Of a stretch of 64,000 nt of DNA, positions 6,965 to 15,574 are shown piece after piece. The DNA lies in contig CP014773.1 in the NCBI GenBank assembly GCA_001596135.1, positions 3,906,001 through 3,970,000 of the forward strand, given 5' to 3'. The notes below the pieces were generated by a model, which ran no database searches, had not been told where the DNA came from, and saw nothing but the letters and a program-made list of their open reading frames with translations. Every line of letters starts with the position of its first letter. The first letter of the stretch is position 1. The stretch comes from Mucilaginibacter sp. PAMC 26640 (GTDB taxonomy: Bacteria > Bacteroidota > Bacteroidia > Sphingobacteriales > Sphingobacteriaceae). The position numbers and the translations under genes are program-made.

Positions 6965-8134
6965 ATGAACGAAAAACTATCCTTCGAAAATACCGAGATC
7001 GCTTTTAAACACTCATCCAATACTGATCTTAACCGGGCCTACTGGCTATTTAAAGCGATCAACGTAAATGCGCTGGTTAAGATAGGGCCACCCATCACCA
7101 ACTTTGCTATTAAGATCGGCTTGCCGATCAAGGGTATCATCAAGGCGACGATCTTTAAACATTTCTGCGGAGGAGAAACTATCGAAGAATGTAATAAAGC
7201 AATCAAGAACCTGGCGGATGGCGGTGTAGGCACCATCCTCGACTATTCCATAGAAGGCGAGGATGACGAATCGGTATTTGACAATACCCGGGAGGAGATC
7301 ATCCGAACGATAGTGCGTGCGGCTAAAGATAAGGCTATCCCATTAACCGTATTTAAGGTTACCGGAGTTGGCCGGTTTTCTTTGCTCGAAAAACTGGATG
7401 AAGGCTTGAAACTAAATGTTGACGAGCAGCTGGAATGGCAAAAAGTGCAGGACCGTGTATTGGAGATCTGCGAGATGGCACATTCTGAAGGCGTACCGGT
7501 AATGATTGATGCCGAGGAAAGCTGGATCCAGAAGACCATAGATCACCTCGCTATAAACATGATGCGTTTTTTTAACAAGGAAACGGCTATAGTTTACAAT
7601 ACTTACCAAATGTACCGCCATGATAAGCTGGCTTCATTGATCAGTGACTTTACCGTTGCGGAGGAGGAAGGCTTTATTTTAGGCGCCAAAATAGTACGTG
7701 GCGCCTACATGGAAAAAGAACGGAAACGCGCCGATGAACGTGGCTATCCGTCGCCGATTCAGCCCGATAAAGCAGCTACCGACCGTGATTACAATGATGC
7801 CCTTGTTTTTTGTGCCGATCACGTAGATCAAATAGCCATTGTAGCCGGTACCCACAACGAAGACAGCTGCCGCCTGCTGGCTGACTTGTTAGATGAAAAG
7901 AAAATAGCGCATAACAACCCGCATATCTACTTTTCGCAATTGCTGGGCATGAGCGATAACCTGAGTTTCAACCTCGCTAACTCAAAATACAATGTAGCCA
8001 AGTACGTGCCATACGGACCAATAAAGGCAGTATTACCATACTTGTTCCGCCGGGCGCAGGAAAATACCGCTATTGCCGGGCAAATGAGCCGCGAGCTGAG
8101 CTTGATTGTAAAGGAAAAGAAGCGGCGGGGGTAG
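6965..8134 (+). CDS. Proline dehydrogenase (monofunctional)
   Basis: 389 residues forming a single FAD-dependent TIM-barrel (PRODH) domain without the P5C dehydrogenase part of PutA. Recognisable segments are IDAEESWIQ, VYNTYQMYRHD, KIVRGAYMEKERKRA, GTHNEDSC, FSQLLGMSDNLSF and the C-terminal YGPIKAVLPYLFRRAQEN that contacts proline. It oxidises proline to pyrroline-5-carboxylate and passes electrons to the quinone pool. It is divergent from the S4/aroB run and preceded by a structured leader, suggesting RNA-level control. The downstream HAD gene is convergent. Confidence 0.94.
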   Translation: MNEKLSFENTEIAFKHSSNTDLNRAYWLFKAINVNALVKIGPPITNFAIKIGLPIKGIIKATIFKHFCGGETIEECNKAIKNLADGGVGTILDYSIEGEDDESVFDNTREEIIRTIVRAAKDKAIPLTVFKVTGVGRFSLLEKLDEGLKLNVDEQLEWQKVQDRVLEICEMAHSEGVPVMIDAEESWIQKTIDHLAINMMRFFNKETAIVYNTYQMYRHDKLASLISDFTVAEEEGFILGAKIVRGAYMEKERKRADERGYPSPIQPDKAATDRDYNDALVFCADHVDQIAIVAGTHNEDSCRLLADLLDEKKIAHNNPHIYFSQLLGMSDNLSFNLANSKYNVAKYVPYGPIKAVLPYLFRRAQENTAIAGQMSRELSLIVKEKKRRG

Positions 8135-8192
8135 TAATCGCCGGGTTAATTTTATACAAGCAGCGTTAATATTTCCTGGCTTAACGGGACTG

Positions 8193-8825
8193 TCAAATCA
8201 GCTGTTCGCGTTGGGCAAAAGCCTGTAGGGTATCTGGCGCGGTCATTAAAAAGGTTTTAATCCCCAACGTTCTGGCGGCTTCCAAATGCTGCGGACTATC
8301 ATCTATAAACAACGTTTCGTTGGCAATAAGGTTATTTTCCGCTAACACTTGCTCAAAGAAGTTAATTTCGGGTTTGCGTTTGCCCTGCAGGTGAGAATAA
8401 TAAGTACGCTCGAAAAGATGTTCATTATTATCAAACCCAAAATCTTTCTTCAGATATTTCATAATATAGGTATAATGGATATCATTGATATTACTGAGCA
8501 GGAAGGTGCGGTATTTCTTCTTCAATTGCAGCAATAGCTGATTGTTGCCTGGCGCTATGCCAAGCAGCAAGCTGTTCCAGGCATCGGTGATCTGCTGGTC
8601 GGTTATTTGAGGGTTGCCAATTTTTTCTTTAACATAGGAGCGAAACTCGTCAGCAGTAACCTCGCCCCGGTCGAATTTATCAAAGATCTGATCCTGATGG
8701 CGATGGCCGAAAAAAGTCTCTGGGTCGGCAATGCCGAGCTTTTTGAACTCTTCCTGCGCAATGCGGAAATCAATTTTAAAAATAACGTTACCGTAATCGA
8801 ATATGATGTTTTTAATGTTTTGCAT
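8193..8825 (-). CDS. HAD-superfamily hydrolase (subfamily IA, YihX-like)
   Basis: 210 residues. The HAD motifs are IIFDYGNVIFKID at the N-terminus (nucleophile Asp), LLSNINDIHY near 110, a Lys in GKRKPE near 150 and LFIDDSPQHLEAA near 173. The FDYGNV form of motif I and the cap sequence resemble YihX, an alpha-glucose-1-phosphate phosphatase, but substrate prediction in this family is weak. It is a monocistronic-looking gene on the minus strand, with a TAnnTTTG element 26 nt upstream of the ATG. Confidence 0.88.
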   Translation of the reverse strand: MQNIKNIIFDYGNVIFKIDFRIAQEEFKKLGIADPETFFGHRHQDQIFDKFDRGEVTADEFRSYVKEKIGNPQITDQQITDAWNSLLLGIAPGNNQLLLQLKKKYRTFLLSNINDIHYTYIMKYLKKDFGFDNNEHLFERTYYSHLQGKRKPEINFFEQVLAENNLIANETLFIDDSPQHLEAARTLGIKTFLMTAPDTLQAFAQREQLI

Positions 8826-8850
8826 AAATCGTTCTTACATAATGTAGTTC

Positions 8851-8858
8851 CAAAAATA
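8851..8858 (-). promoter_or_regulatory. -7 promoter element of the HAD hydrolase gene
   Basis: Read on the minus strand this is TATTTTTG, matching TAnnTTTG. An ATTG at 8878-8875 lies 16 nt upstream as a possible -33 box. The predicted leader is about 20 nt. Confidence 0.5.
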
Positions 8859-8910
8859 CAGTTCAGCGGATATTTCCAATTAAAATCTGTGTTATTTTAT
8901 CAAACTATGC

Positions 8911-10803
8911 TCAACTTATATACTCCCACGCGCTTTGGTAACCACCAATTTGTTCTGCGTAGGTCATCAGATCTGCATAGAAAGGGAGCCTTGTAATTGT
9001 GGCACTATCGCCGATGATCACCAGTTTCTTGCGTGCACGCGTCATGGCTACATTTGTGCGCCGAATATCTGCCAGAAAACCAATGGTGCCTTCCGTATTG
9101 CTGCGGGTCATGCTGATGTATACCACATCGCGTTCTTGTCCCTGGAAACTATCCACCGTATTGATGGAGATTTGCCCGGCATGCTGTACCAATGAGGAGG
9201 CTTCAAATAATTCCTTGATCATTCTTACCTGGCTTTTGTAGGGAGAAATAATTGCTATAGATGGAAATGCAGTTCCCGATGCCGATATTTGATCAGCCAG
9301 TTGCTGTAGGTGTTTCAGCAGGAACACTGCCTCATCCGGGTTAACGGAGCTGGTTCCATCAGGTTTTTCATCAAATCCGCATCCGGCCGTATCTACAAAG
9401 CTCATCGGCAAGTCGCCATTAAAAAGTAGTCGGTTGGCAACCACTGCATTTGCTATTAAAGCATCACCATAAAACTCCCGCGACGAGAACCCCATGATGG
9501 CCACATTCATCCGGTATTGCTCCTGCAAAAGGGTTACGGCAGCAGGATGGAGGGCCACGCATTTCTCCATTAGTGTGGTGCTTAAGCCGTTTCTGGCAGC
9601 CCTATCCGATTTGATGGTTGGGGGCAGTTGCAGGTGGTCTCCCGCCATCACCACCTTTTGGGCTTTCAATATGGGGATCCAGCAGGCGGGTTCCAGCGCC
9701 TGGCCTGCCTCGTCAATCACAACAGTATTGAACTTTACATTGCGGATGGTATGGTGATTGGATCCAACCAATGTTGCGGTAATCACCTGCGCCTTGGCCA
9801 CCAGGTCATCAATGATGAACTGTTCTATCTTACCCGCATCTTTTATAATCCGGTGCGCCTCATCAAACAATGCCTTCCGCTGATCGCGCTCTGCTTTGCC
9901 AAAGCTGCGCTTGTATTTATGGGCCATATCCTTATAGCCGGCGGCCTGCTTCTTTAGTTGCTTTATGTCTTTTTTATACACATGAGCGTTCATCTGGCTA
10001 TCCAGCGTTAGCGAAGTCAAGCGCTCGGATACACGTGACGGATTACCGATCCGGAGCACGTTCAATCCTTCGCCCGCCAGTTTTTCGCTCAGCAAATCTA
10101 CTGCGGTATTGCTAGGTGCAACAACCAGCACCTTCTGATCGCCCTGCGTAATTAAATTCTTAATGGCTTGCACAAGCGTGGTAGTCTTCCCTGTTCCCGG
10201 CGGGCCGTGTACTATCGCAAGATCTTTTGCAGCAACAATTTGCTCCGCGGCTGCCTTTTGGCAGGTGTTTAATCCCGAAGTATCGATGACGGTTACCTGT
10301 TCAACAAATGAAGGTTCGGCCTGGCCCGTCAGGATGCGGATAAGTTTACCCTCGGGCTGGCTGGCTAGTAAGGCTGCCTGCTTAAGCGCGTTTTGCATTT
10401 CATCATAACTGTTATTATCAAAAAGCAGTTCCACGCCCAGTTTACCATTGCGGGTCCAGTCTGGCAGTTCATCGGTAAAAAGGTTGATCTTTATGCGGTC
10501 GCCACCCTGGTAGGCAATGGTACCATCCACACGGTCGGTGCCTGCATCATGGTTGGAGAACAATACCGCAGGCGCACCAAAACGAAACTGATGAGCGATA
10601 TCCTTATGAGTAGTGCGTTCCAGTTCAACAGTTAAGTAATCACCTTTACCGATTTCACTGCCCCGGATGGCGATGGGGTACCAGGTGATACCGGTAGAGC
10701 GCCTGTCGGTTACCGACGAATTTTGAATGAGTTTTAAGTAACTCTGCTGGTCTTCGTCGCGTTCGGTTTTGAGCAGGGTAAGCAAATTTTGAAAATAGTC
10801 CAT
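8911..10803 (-). CDS. Superfamily 1B DNA/RNA helicase (UPF1/IGHMBP2-like)
   Basis: 630 residues. An N-terminal beta-barrel-like region (1-130) is followed by the two RecA domains typical of AAA_11/AAA_12 helicases. Seen are the Q-like NTCQKAA, Walker A GPPGTGKTT (200-208), VLVVAPSNTAVD (Ia), VVIDEAGQALEP (II), VVMAGDHLQLPP (III), LQEQYRMN (IV), VDSFQGQERDVVYISMTRS (V) and NVAMTRARKKLVIIGD (VI). It should be an ATP-driven 5'-3' translocase on DNA or RNA; its physiological substrate is not established. It stands alone on the minus strand between the HAD gene and a 434-bp gap. Confidence 0.93.
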   Translation of the reverse strand: MDYFQNLLTLLKTERDEDQQSYLKLIQNSSVTDRRSTGITWYPIAIRGSEIGKGDYLTVELERTTHKDIAHQFRFGAPAVLFSNHDAGTDRVDGTIAYQGGDRIKINLFTDELPDWTRNGKLGVELLFDNNSYDEMQNALKQAALLASQPEGKLIRILTGQAEPSFVEQVTVIDTSGLNTCQKAAAEQIVAAKDLAIVHGPPGTGKTTTLVQAIKNLITQGDQKVLVVAPSNTAVDLLSEKLAGEGLNVLRIGNPSRVSERLTSLTLDSQMNAHVYKKDIKQLKKQAAGYKDMAHKYKRSFGKAERDQRKALFDEAHRIIKDAGKIEQFIIDDLVAKAQVITATLVGSNHHTIRNVKFNTVVIDEAGQALEPACWIPILKAQKVVMAGDHLQLPPTIKSDRAARNGLSTTLMEKCVALHPAAVTLLQEQYRMNVAIMGFSSREFYGDALIANAVVANRLLFNGDLPMSFVDTAGCGFDEKPDGTSSVNPDEAVFLLKHLQQLADQISASGTAFPSIAIISPYKSQVRMIKELFEASSLVQHAGQISINTVDSFQGQERDVVYISMTRSNTEGTIGFLADIRRTNVAMTRARKKLVIIGDSATITRLPFYADLMTYAEQIGGYQSAWEYIS

Positions 10804-11237
10804 TGCGGCAAAGGTAAGGCAAAATTTTAAGCCTGTTTTGAATTGGATGATGCCTTATAGGAGGCCGCTTAGCGCCAGGAGGTACGCAATAAGTTACTCA
10901 TAGATTCCTGTGTGATCAAAGCAAAAAGTCCCTGTCTAAGTTTAATCATAACACCAGGCTGCACTTGATTATTTACGTTAATTAACAATAAAGTAAAAAC
11001 ATAACACTTCTTTTGTAGATTCAATTATTGACCGGACGTATAATTTATACTTACTTTCAGATCATCAATTGAAGCAAAGGTAGTTTAGCGTGTATTGTAA
11101 TCCAGCTATTGCGCTATATTCCGATACCTTACAAAGGTTAACCTGTTCCTATTGAAATTTTGAAATCACCGGCTGTTAAATAAAATAGATTATACCAAAG
11201 CCCGATCAATCCGGCTTTTGTTTGTTAATATTAAACT
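10804..11237. other. 434-bp intergenic region, no gene recognised
   Basis: It separates the divergent helicase and phosphatase-fusion genes. I see no convincing ORF or RNA. A 6-bp hairpin with a T-rich tail (AAAGCC 11197-11202 with GGCTTT 11213-11218, then TTGTTTG) lies 20 nt before the plus-strand ATG and could act as a weak terminator or attenuator. Confidence 0.4.
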
Positions 11238-13070
11238 ATGAGAATGATCAACAAATTTTTTGTTTTTAGCGCATTGATCTTGAGCGGCCACATGGCCAGC
11301 GGGCAGATAAAAACCTACACAGTTGCCAACGCCCACTCGCACAACGACTATAAAAACAGCATCCCGTTTTACCGGGCCTATGAAAAAGGTTTTGGCGCTA
11401 TAGAGGCCGATGTTTATGCCGTTAACGGGCGGCTGATAGTAGCCCATGATAAAAAAGAAATTACCGAAACCCGCTCATTAAAAGCGCTTTACCTGGACCC
11501 ATTGGTAGAAAAGCTGCAAAACGATCAGCATAGGCGGCTAAGATTGCTGATTGAGATCAAAGAAGATTACAAAGCCGTATTACCGCTGGTTATTTCAGAA
11601 CTGCAGCCATTAGCCAAATATATTTCTTCGCCGGGCAACCCGGGGCGTTTATCCATTGTACTAACAGGCGCGGTGCCCCCGGCTGCAGTAATGCCCGGTT
11701 ATCCGGCCTGGATAACTTTCGATGTAGATCATATGGACGGCTTTAACGCTCAGCAATGGCAAAAAGTGGGCTTGGTAAGTTTTCCATTAAGCAAGTATGT
11801 AAAATGGAATGGCAAAGGCGTATTCAATACAGCCGAGATCAGCCGGCTGAAAAGTGCTATAGACAGCGTGCATCAATCAGGCAAAATGATCAGGTTTTGG
11901 GAAACTCCGGACACCAAGAGCAGCTGGCTGGCCATGATGCGTTTAGGGGTAGATGTAATTGGCACAGACAAAATTGAAGAACTTGGGGATTTTTTAAACA
12001 ACAAAACCAGGAACGAATACCTGTCGCCCCCGGCTTATGCGTTATACCAGCCAACTTATAAAACAGACGGAGCGGTCAAAAAAGTAAAAAATATCATCTT
12101 ATGCATTGGCGATGGGATGGGGCTATCCCATTTATATGCCACCTACACGGCAAATAAAGGGCAGCTGAATATCTTCCAAATGCTTAACATCGGTTTTTCA
12201 ATAACCAATTCGGCCGACGCGTACATTACCGATTCGGCGGCTGGAGCTACCGCTTTTGCATCCGGACAAAAAACAAATGACCGTGCTGTTGGTGTAGATC
12301 CTGCCGGTAAACCGTTGGAGTCGCTTGCTTTTTACAGTGCCAAAGCCGGGAAAAAAGTAGCCGACCTGGCGGTATGCGAATTGACTGATGCTACCCCGGC
12401 TGCGTTTTATGCACACCAAAGTGAAAGAAGCAACGGTACGGCTATTGCTGCAAACATACTTTCGTCGCCAATTGATATTTTTTTGGGTTCGGGTTACCAG
12501 GACTTCACTACAACGGTGAACGGCAAATCTGTTATGAGTCAAATGGAGCAAAGAGGTTACACCGTTACCCGCACATTCGATGCTTTTTTAAAATCACCTG
12601 CAACAAAATTATTGGGGTTGATGGATGATAGTGTTACACGTTCGAAACTGGCGGGCAGGGGAAATTATTTACCGCAGGCTTTTAACAAAGTGGCTCAGGC
12701 CTTAAAAAATAGCCCAAAAGGTTTTTTTATGATGATAGAAGGATCGCAAATAGACTATGGCGGCCACAGCAGCAACCTGGCCCAATTGGTTACCGAGAAC
12801 GCTGATTTTGACAGGACAGTAGGAGAGGCCTTGCGCTTTGCGGATGAGGATGGCGAAACACTGGTAATTGTAACGGCCGACCATGAAACGGGCGGACTTA
12901 CGCTGCTTGATGGCAATATCAGTAAGGGTTATGTACTAGGAGATTTTAGCACTAATGACCACACAGGCACGCCTGTACCAGTATTTGCCTATGGTGTGCA
13001 CGCTGGTGATTTTAGAGGTGTATACAGCAATACCGAAATATTTGCCAAAATATTAAAGCTGCTCCAGTAG
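11238..13070 (+). CDS. Secreted GDPD-like / alkaline phosphatase fusion
   Basis: 610 residues with a signal peptide (cleavage near SGQ, residue 23). The first module (about 27-255) is PLC/GDPD-like: HSHNDY (33-38), E56 and D58 in GAIEADVY, and H70 in VAHD form the family's His/Glu/Asp/His set. The second module (about 283-610) is an alkaline phosphatase: D292 in GDGMG, nucleophile S333 in TDSAAGATA, E501, D506 and H510 in EGSQIDYGGH, and D548-H549 in TADHETGG. One periplasmic or surface protein could thus cleave phosphodiesters and release the phosphate. It is unlinked to a transporter here; a hairpin follows at 13107-13145. Confidence 0.88.
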   Translation: MRMINKFFVFSALILSGHMASGQIKTYTVANAHSHNDYKNSIPFYRAYEKGFGAIEADVYAVNGRLIVAHDKKEITETRSLKALYLDPLVEKLQNDQHRRLRLLIEIKEDYKAVLPLVISELQPLAKYISSPGNPGRLSIVLTGAVPPAAVMPGYPAWITFDVDHMDGFNAQQWQKVGLVSFPLSKYVKWNGKGVFNTAEISRLKSAIDSVHQSGKMIRFWETPDTKSSWLAMMRLGVDVIGTDKIEELGDFLNNKTRNEYLSPPAYALYQPTYKTDGAVKKVKNIILCIGDGMGLSHLYATYTANKGQLNIFQMLNIGFSITNSADAYITDSAAGATAFASGQKTNDRAVGVDPAGKPLESLAFYSAKAGKKVADLAVCELTDATPAAFYAHQSERSNGTAIAANILSSPIDIFLGSGYQDFTTTVNGKSVMSQMEQRGYTVTRTFDAFLKSPATKLLGLMDDSVTRSKLAGRGNYLPQAFNKVAQALKNSPKGFFMMIEGSQIDYGGHSSNLAQLVTENADFDRTVGEALRFADEDGETLVIVTADHETGGLTLLDGNISKGYVLGDFSTNDHTGTPVPVFAYGVHAGDFRGVYSNTEIFAKILKLLQ

Positions 13071-13106
13071 AAAACATGCTTAGGCCGGCATTAAAGCCCA
13101 ATTAAA

Positions 13107-13145
13107 GCAGAAGGCTACAAGTTCTCCCGACTTATGGCCTTCTGC
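13107..13145. terminator. Hairpin between convergent genes
   Basis: GCAGAAGGC (13107-13115) pairs perfectly with GCCTTCTGC (13137-13145) around a 21-nt loop. It lies between the convergent phosphatase fusion and DUF1080 genes, the position of a bidirectional terminator, but lacks a clear T tract. Confidence 0.4.
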
Positions 13146-13170
13146 AATTATAGCTTATCCAGGCAACTCG

Positions 13171-13857
13171 TTATAACCGTTTGATCTTTATATTTTTCAA
13201 CCAAACCTGTTGCCCATGATGCTGAAACATAATGTGGCCGGAGGTAGATTTTGCGAAATTTGGGTTGGTGCTGTATTTACTGTGAGCTATCAGGTCATTC
13301 AATTCTTTTGAACCAATTTCGTATGCCACAACTTTTTTGCCGTTTAGCCAATGCTCCACATGGCCATGATTAACAAGTAATCTTGCGGTATTAAATTCCC
13401 CAACAGGTTTAAGGAGCTTGTTAACTGGTGTAATGAGATCATATAGGGATCCTGCGGAACGCCGGGGTTCATGATCATTAAAATCGATATCATCTAGTAG
13501 CTGGAATTCGAAATTATCAAGCCAGTTTGGGCTGTTCCCATTTCCCGACTCATGCTTTGAATTTTCCTGCACGTTATAAAACACACCGCTATTACCGGCC
13601 TTCGACACCGCCCATTGAAAGGTAAGATCGAAATTAATATAGTTTTCCTTGCTCACCAGGTCAACATTGGGTTTATCCGGAAGGGCGATTAATGCACCAT
13701 CTTCAATTTTCCAGGCATCCGAAAAATCGGTTAGCTTGTAACCCCGCAACTCATTTGTTGCTTTGCCATCAAATAAATAGTGCCATTTATGGTCATTCTG
13801 AGCTAATAAATTTAATGTGATCGTTGATGATAAAAATAGGATCAGAATTTTCTTCAT
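13171..13857 (-). CDS. Secreted DUF1080 protein (3-keto-disaccharide hydrolase family)
   Basis: 228 residues with a signal peptide (MKKILILFLSSTITLNLLAQ). The mature part is a concanavalin-like beta-sandwich of the DUF1080 family. It shows WKIEDGAL, the YINFDLTFQWAVSKAGNSG strand pattern, FEFQLLDD, SAGSLYDL, the VEHWLNGKKVVAYE segment and the terminal G.I.FQHHGQQVWLKNIKI typical of these proteins. Members act on 3-keto-glycosides or are found with glycoside hydrolases in Bacteroidota. No sugar-utilisation locus is adjacent, so the substrate is unknown. Confidence 0.85.
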   Translation of the reverse strand: MKKILILFLSSTITLNLLAQNDHKWHYLFDGKATNELRGYKLTDFSDAWKIEDGALIALPDKPNVDLVSKENYINFDLTFQWAVSKAGNSGVFYNVQENSKHESGNGNSPNWLDNFEFQLLDDIDFNDHEPRRSAGSLYDLITPVNKLLKPVGEFNTARLLVNHGHVEHWLNGKKVVAYEIGSKELNDLIAHSKYSTNPNFAKSTSGHIMFQHHGQQVWLKNIKIKRL

Positions 13858-13951
13858 GACTTTAATTTTGGTATATGGAGGTAGTTTGTTTTATAGGTAC
13901 GGTTAAATTGCCATCTGTCGAATTTGCTAATCAAATCCGTAAGAATAAGGG

Positions 13952-14644
13952 TCAGGCAATCCTTTTGGTATCAATGGCTGCTACCCAAATTTCCTGGTCA
14001 CAGCGTGAACAGCAGGCAGGGGCTGTTAAATTTTCAACATTGCCACAATAGATACAGGCGTAAACTCCGGGTGATTTAATTTCTTTACTGGCCAAATCAT
14101 AAACTTTAGGCAGTACAGGCAAGCCGGGGATAACCTCACCATCGTCGTAGTAAAAGAAGCTTACCGTTCCCGTTGTTTCCAAAATGGCTACACGCACCTG
14201 ACCAAGATGTTCTATGCTCTTCTGACGCATTTCAGACAAAAACTCGTCCTTTGCAAAAGTATGTTTGTTTTTTTCTAACAGCACAAATCTGCCATCTTCA
14301 ATCACATATTCAGGATCGCCCTCTAACAAAGTCTCAATGCGTTCAGATCGTACAGCAAGCCAGGTTATGAACCGGTAAACAAGTACAATCACCAAAAACA
14401 CAATCAGTGCCGGAACGATTGGGGTGTCCTCATTAAACATTGGGTCGCCCGGGGCAGAACCAAGACTAATTATTATGGCAACCTCAAAGAGCGATAACTG
14501 CCGGACTCCTTTTTTTCCCGATAGCCGCAGTATCACCAACACCATAATGAACATAATTATCGTTCGCATCAGGATCTCTAACGCGAAAGAAAAATTCAAG
14601 TCATCCAGGAAAATCTTGTTCCAGTCAAAATTAATCGCACTCAT
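13952..14644 (-). CDS. DUF421/YetF-type membrane protein with C-terminal zinc ribbon
   Basis: 230 residues. Three transmembrane helices (about 20-110) precede the cytosolic YetF-type domain, with LSGKKGVRQLSLFEVAIIIS and GDPEYVIEDG as family landmarks. The C-terminus adds CIYCGN...PACCSRCDQEIW, a Cys-x2-Cys / Cys-x2-Cys pattern suggesting a rubredoxin-like or zinc-ribbon tail that is not in the Bacillus members I remember. The function of the family is unclear. It lies 94 bp upstream of the DUF1080 gene on the same strand. Confidence 0.85.
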   Translation of the reverse strand: MSAINFDWNKIFLDDLNFSFALEILMRTIIMFIMVLVILRLSGKKGVRQLSLFEVAIIISLGSAPGDPMFNEDTPIVPALIVFLVIVLVYRFITWLAVRSERIETLLEGDPEYVIEDGRFVLLEKNKHTFAKDEFLSEMRQKSIEHLGQVRVAILETTGTVSFFYYDDGEVIPGLPVLPKVYDLASKEIKSPGVYACIYCGNVENLTAPACCSRCDQEIWVAAIDTKRIA

Positions 14645-14820
14645 TGTATTCTAACACAAGCGGATAGGTTTTGTTTAGTATAATCACTTAGGTTACTCCA
14701 GATCGGAGTATCAGTTGCCGATATAATCTGCTCTTAAAATTGCTTGCGGATAGCAATACAGTAAGTTGGAAAATGAGCCGGTTGAGACCACCAAAAAGCA
14801 AAGGCAGAGATCGCAAAAAA

Positions 14821-14855
14821 CAAAAACCCGGGTAGCGGTATGAGTACCGCCCGGG
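14821..14855 (-). terminator. Intrinsic terminator downstream of yajQ
   Basis: On the minus strand a GC-rich stem (CCGGG/CCGGG plus GCGGTA/TACCGC with a 2-nt bulge) is followed by a T-rich tract (GTTTTTGTTTTTT). It is placed about 80 bp after the yajQ stop codon. Confidence 0.8.
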
Positions 14856-14937
14856 AATGCACTTAACAGGAAGATATCAAAGAGCCACTCATTGCAAATT
14901 GATAGATCATGGTAAGGAGTGGGCTTTTACCTGATGA

Positions 14938-15429
14938 TCAGGCCCGCATATTGATATACTGTAAGGGCTGGCCAAAATCTTCCGTACGGCACAGGCTGAT
15001 CACGGCTTGCAGGTCGTCTATCTTTTTGGCGGTTACGCGCACCTGGTCGTTCATAATCGATGCTTCCACCTTTAGCTTGCTGTCTTTGATCTTTTTGATC
15101 ACTTTTTTGGCAGCTTCTTTGTCGATACCTTCCTTGATCTTTATTTCTTTGCGGATCATGTTGCCCGATGCATACTCTTCTTTACCAAAATCCAGCGCTT
15201 TGGCATCAAGGCCCTGCTTCATCATCCGGCTGATGATGCTGTCGATAATAGCTTTAAGGCGCATATCGTTTTCGGTAACCACGGTAAGTTCGTTTGTTTT
15301 CTTATCCAATTCTATACTGCTCTTGCTGCCGTTAAAATCATAGCGGTTCAGGATCTCTTTTTTGGCGGTATTGATAGCGTTATCCAGCGTTTGGCCGTCT
15401 ATCTTGCTTACTATATCAAATGAAGGCAT
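14938..15429 (-). CDS. YajQ family nucleotide-binding protein
   Basis: The start is set at MPSFDIVSKIDGQ (ATG 15427-15429), giving 163 residues, the exact family length. The open frame extends 90 codons further upstream, but that part is unrelated and AT-rich. Two ferredoxin-like halves are visible: N-terminal D.V.K.D...L.NA...A..EI..RYDF and a C-terminal K.IKD.KLKV.ASI..D.VRVT.KK.DDLQ.VI. Orthologues bind c-di-GMP or tRNA/GTP; a role in this organism is not known. It is divergent from ppk1 and ends at a strong terminator. Confidence 0.93.
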   Translation of the reverse strand: MPSFDIVSKIDGQTLDNAINTAKKEILNRYDFNGSKSSIELDKKTNELTVVTENDMRLKAIIDSIISRMMKQGLDAKALDFGKEEYASGNMIRKEIKIKEGIDKEAAKKVIKKIKDSKLKVEASIMNDQVRVTAKKIDDLQAVISLCRTEDFGQPLQYINMRA

Positions 15430-15452
15430 CGTCTTTTTTGGTTTTTGTTCTG

Positions 15453-15460
15453 CAAAGCTA
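15453..15460 (-). promoter_or_regulatory. -7 promoter element of yajQ
   Basis: On the minus strand TAGCTTTG matches TAnnTTTG 23 nt upstream of the yajQ ATG, which supports the short start chosen there. Confidence 0.5.
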
Positions 15461-15574
15461 ATGTAAGATTTGCATAAGCTATCAACTATAATGCAGATAT
15501 TTGGTTTACCTGCTTTACACTCATTACAATTACTTAATATAATCTTAACAAATAAATAAGCAGATTTGTGCTTT

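Noticed and set aside
10804..11237. tRNA or small RNA gene in the large gap
   Set aside because: No cloverleaf, T-loop/acceptor pairing or strong hairpin with terminator was found by eye on either strand.
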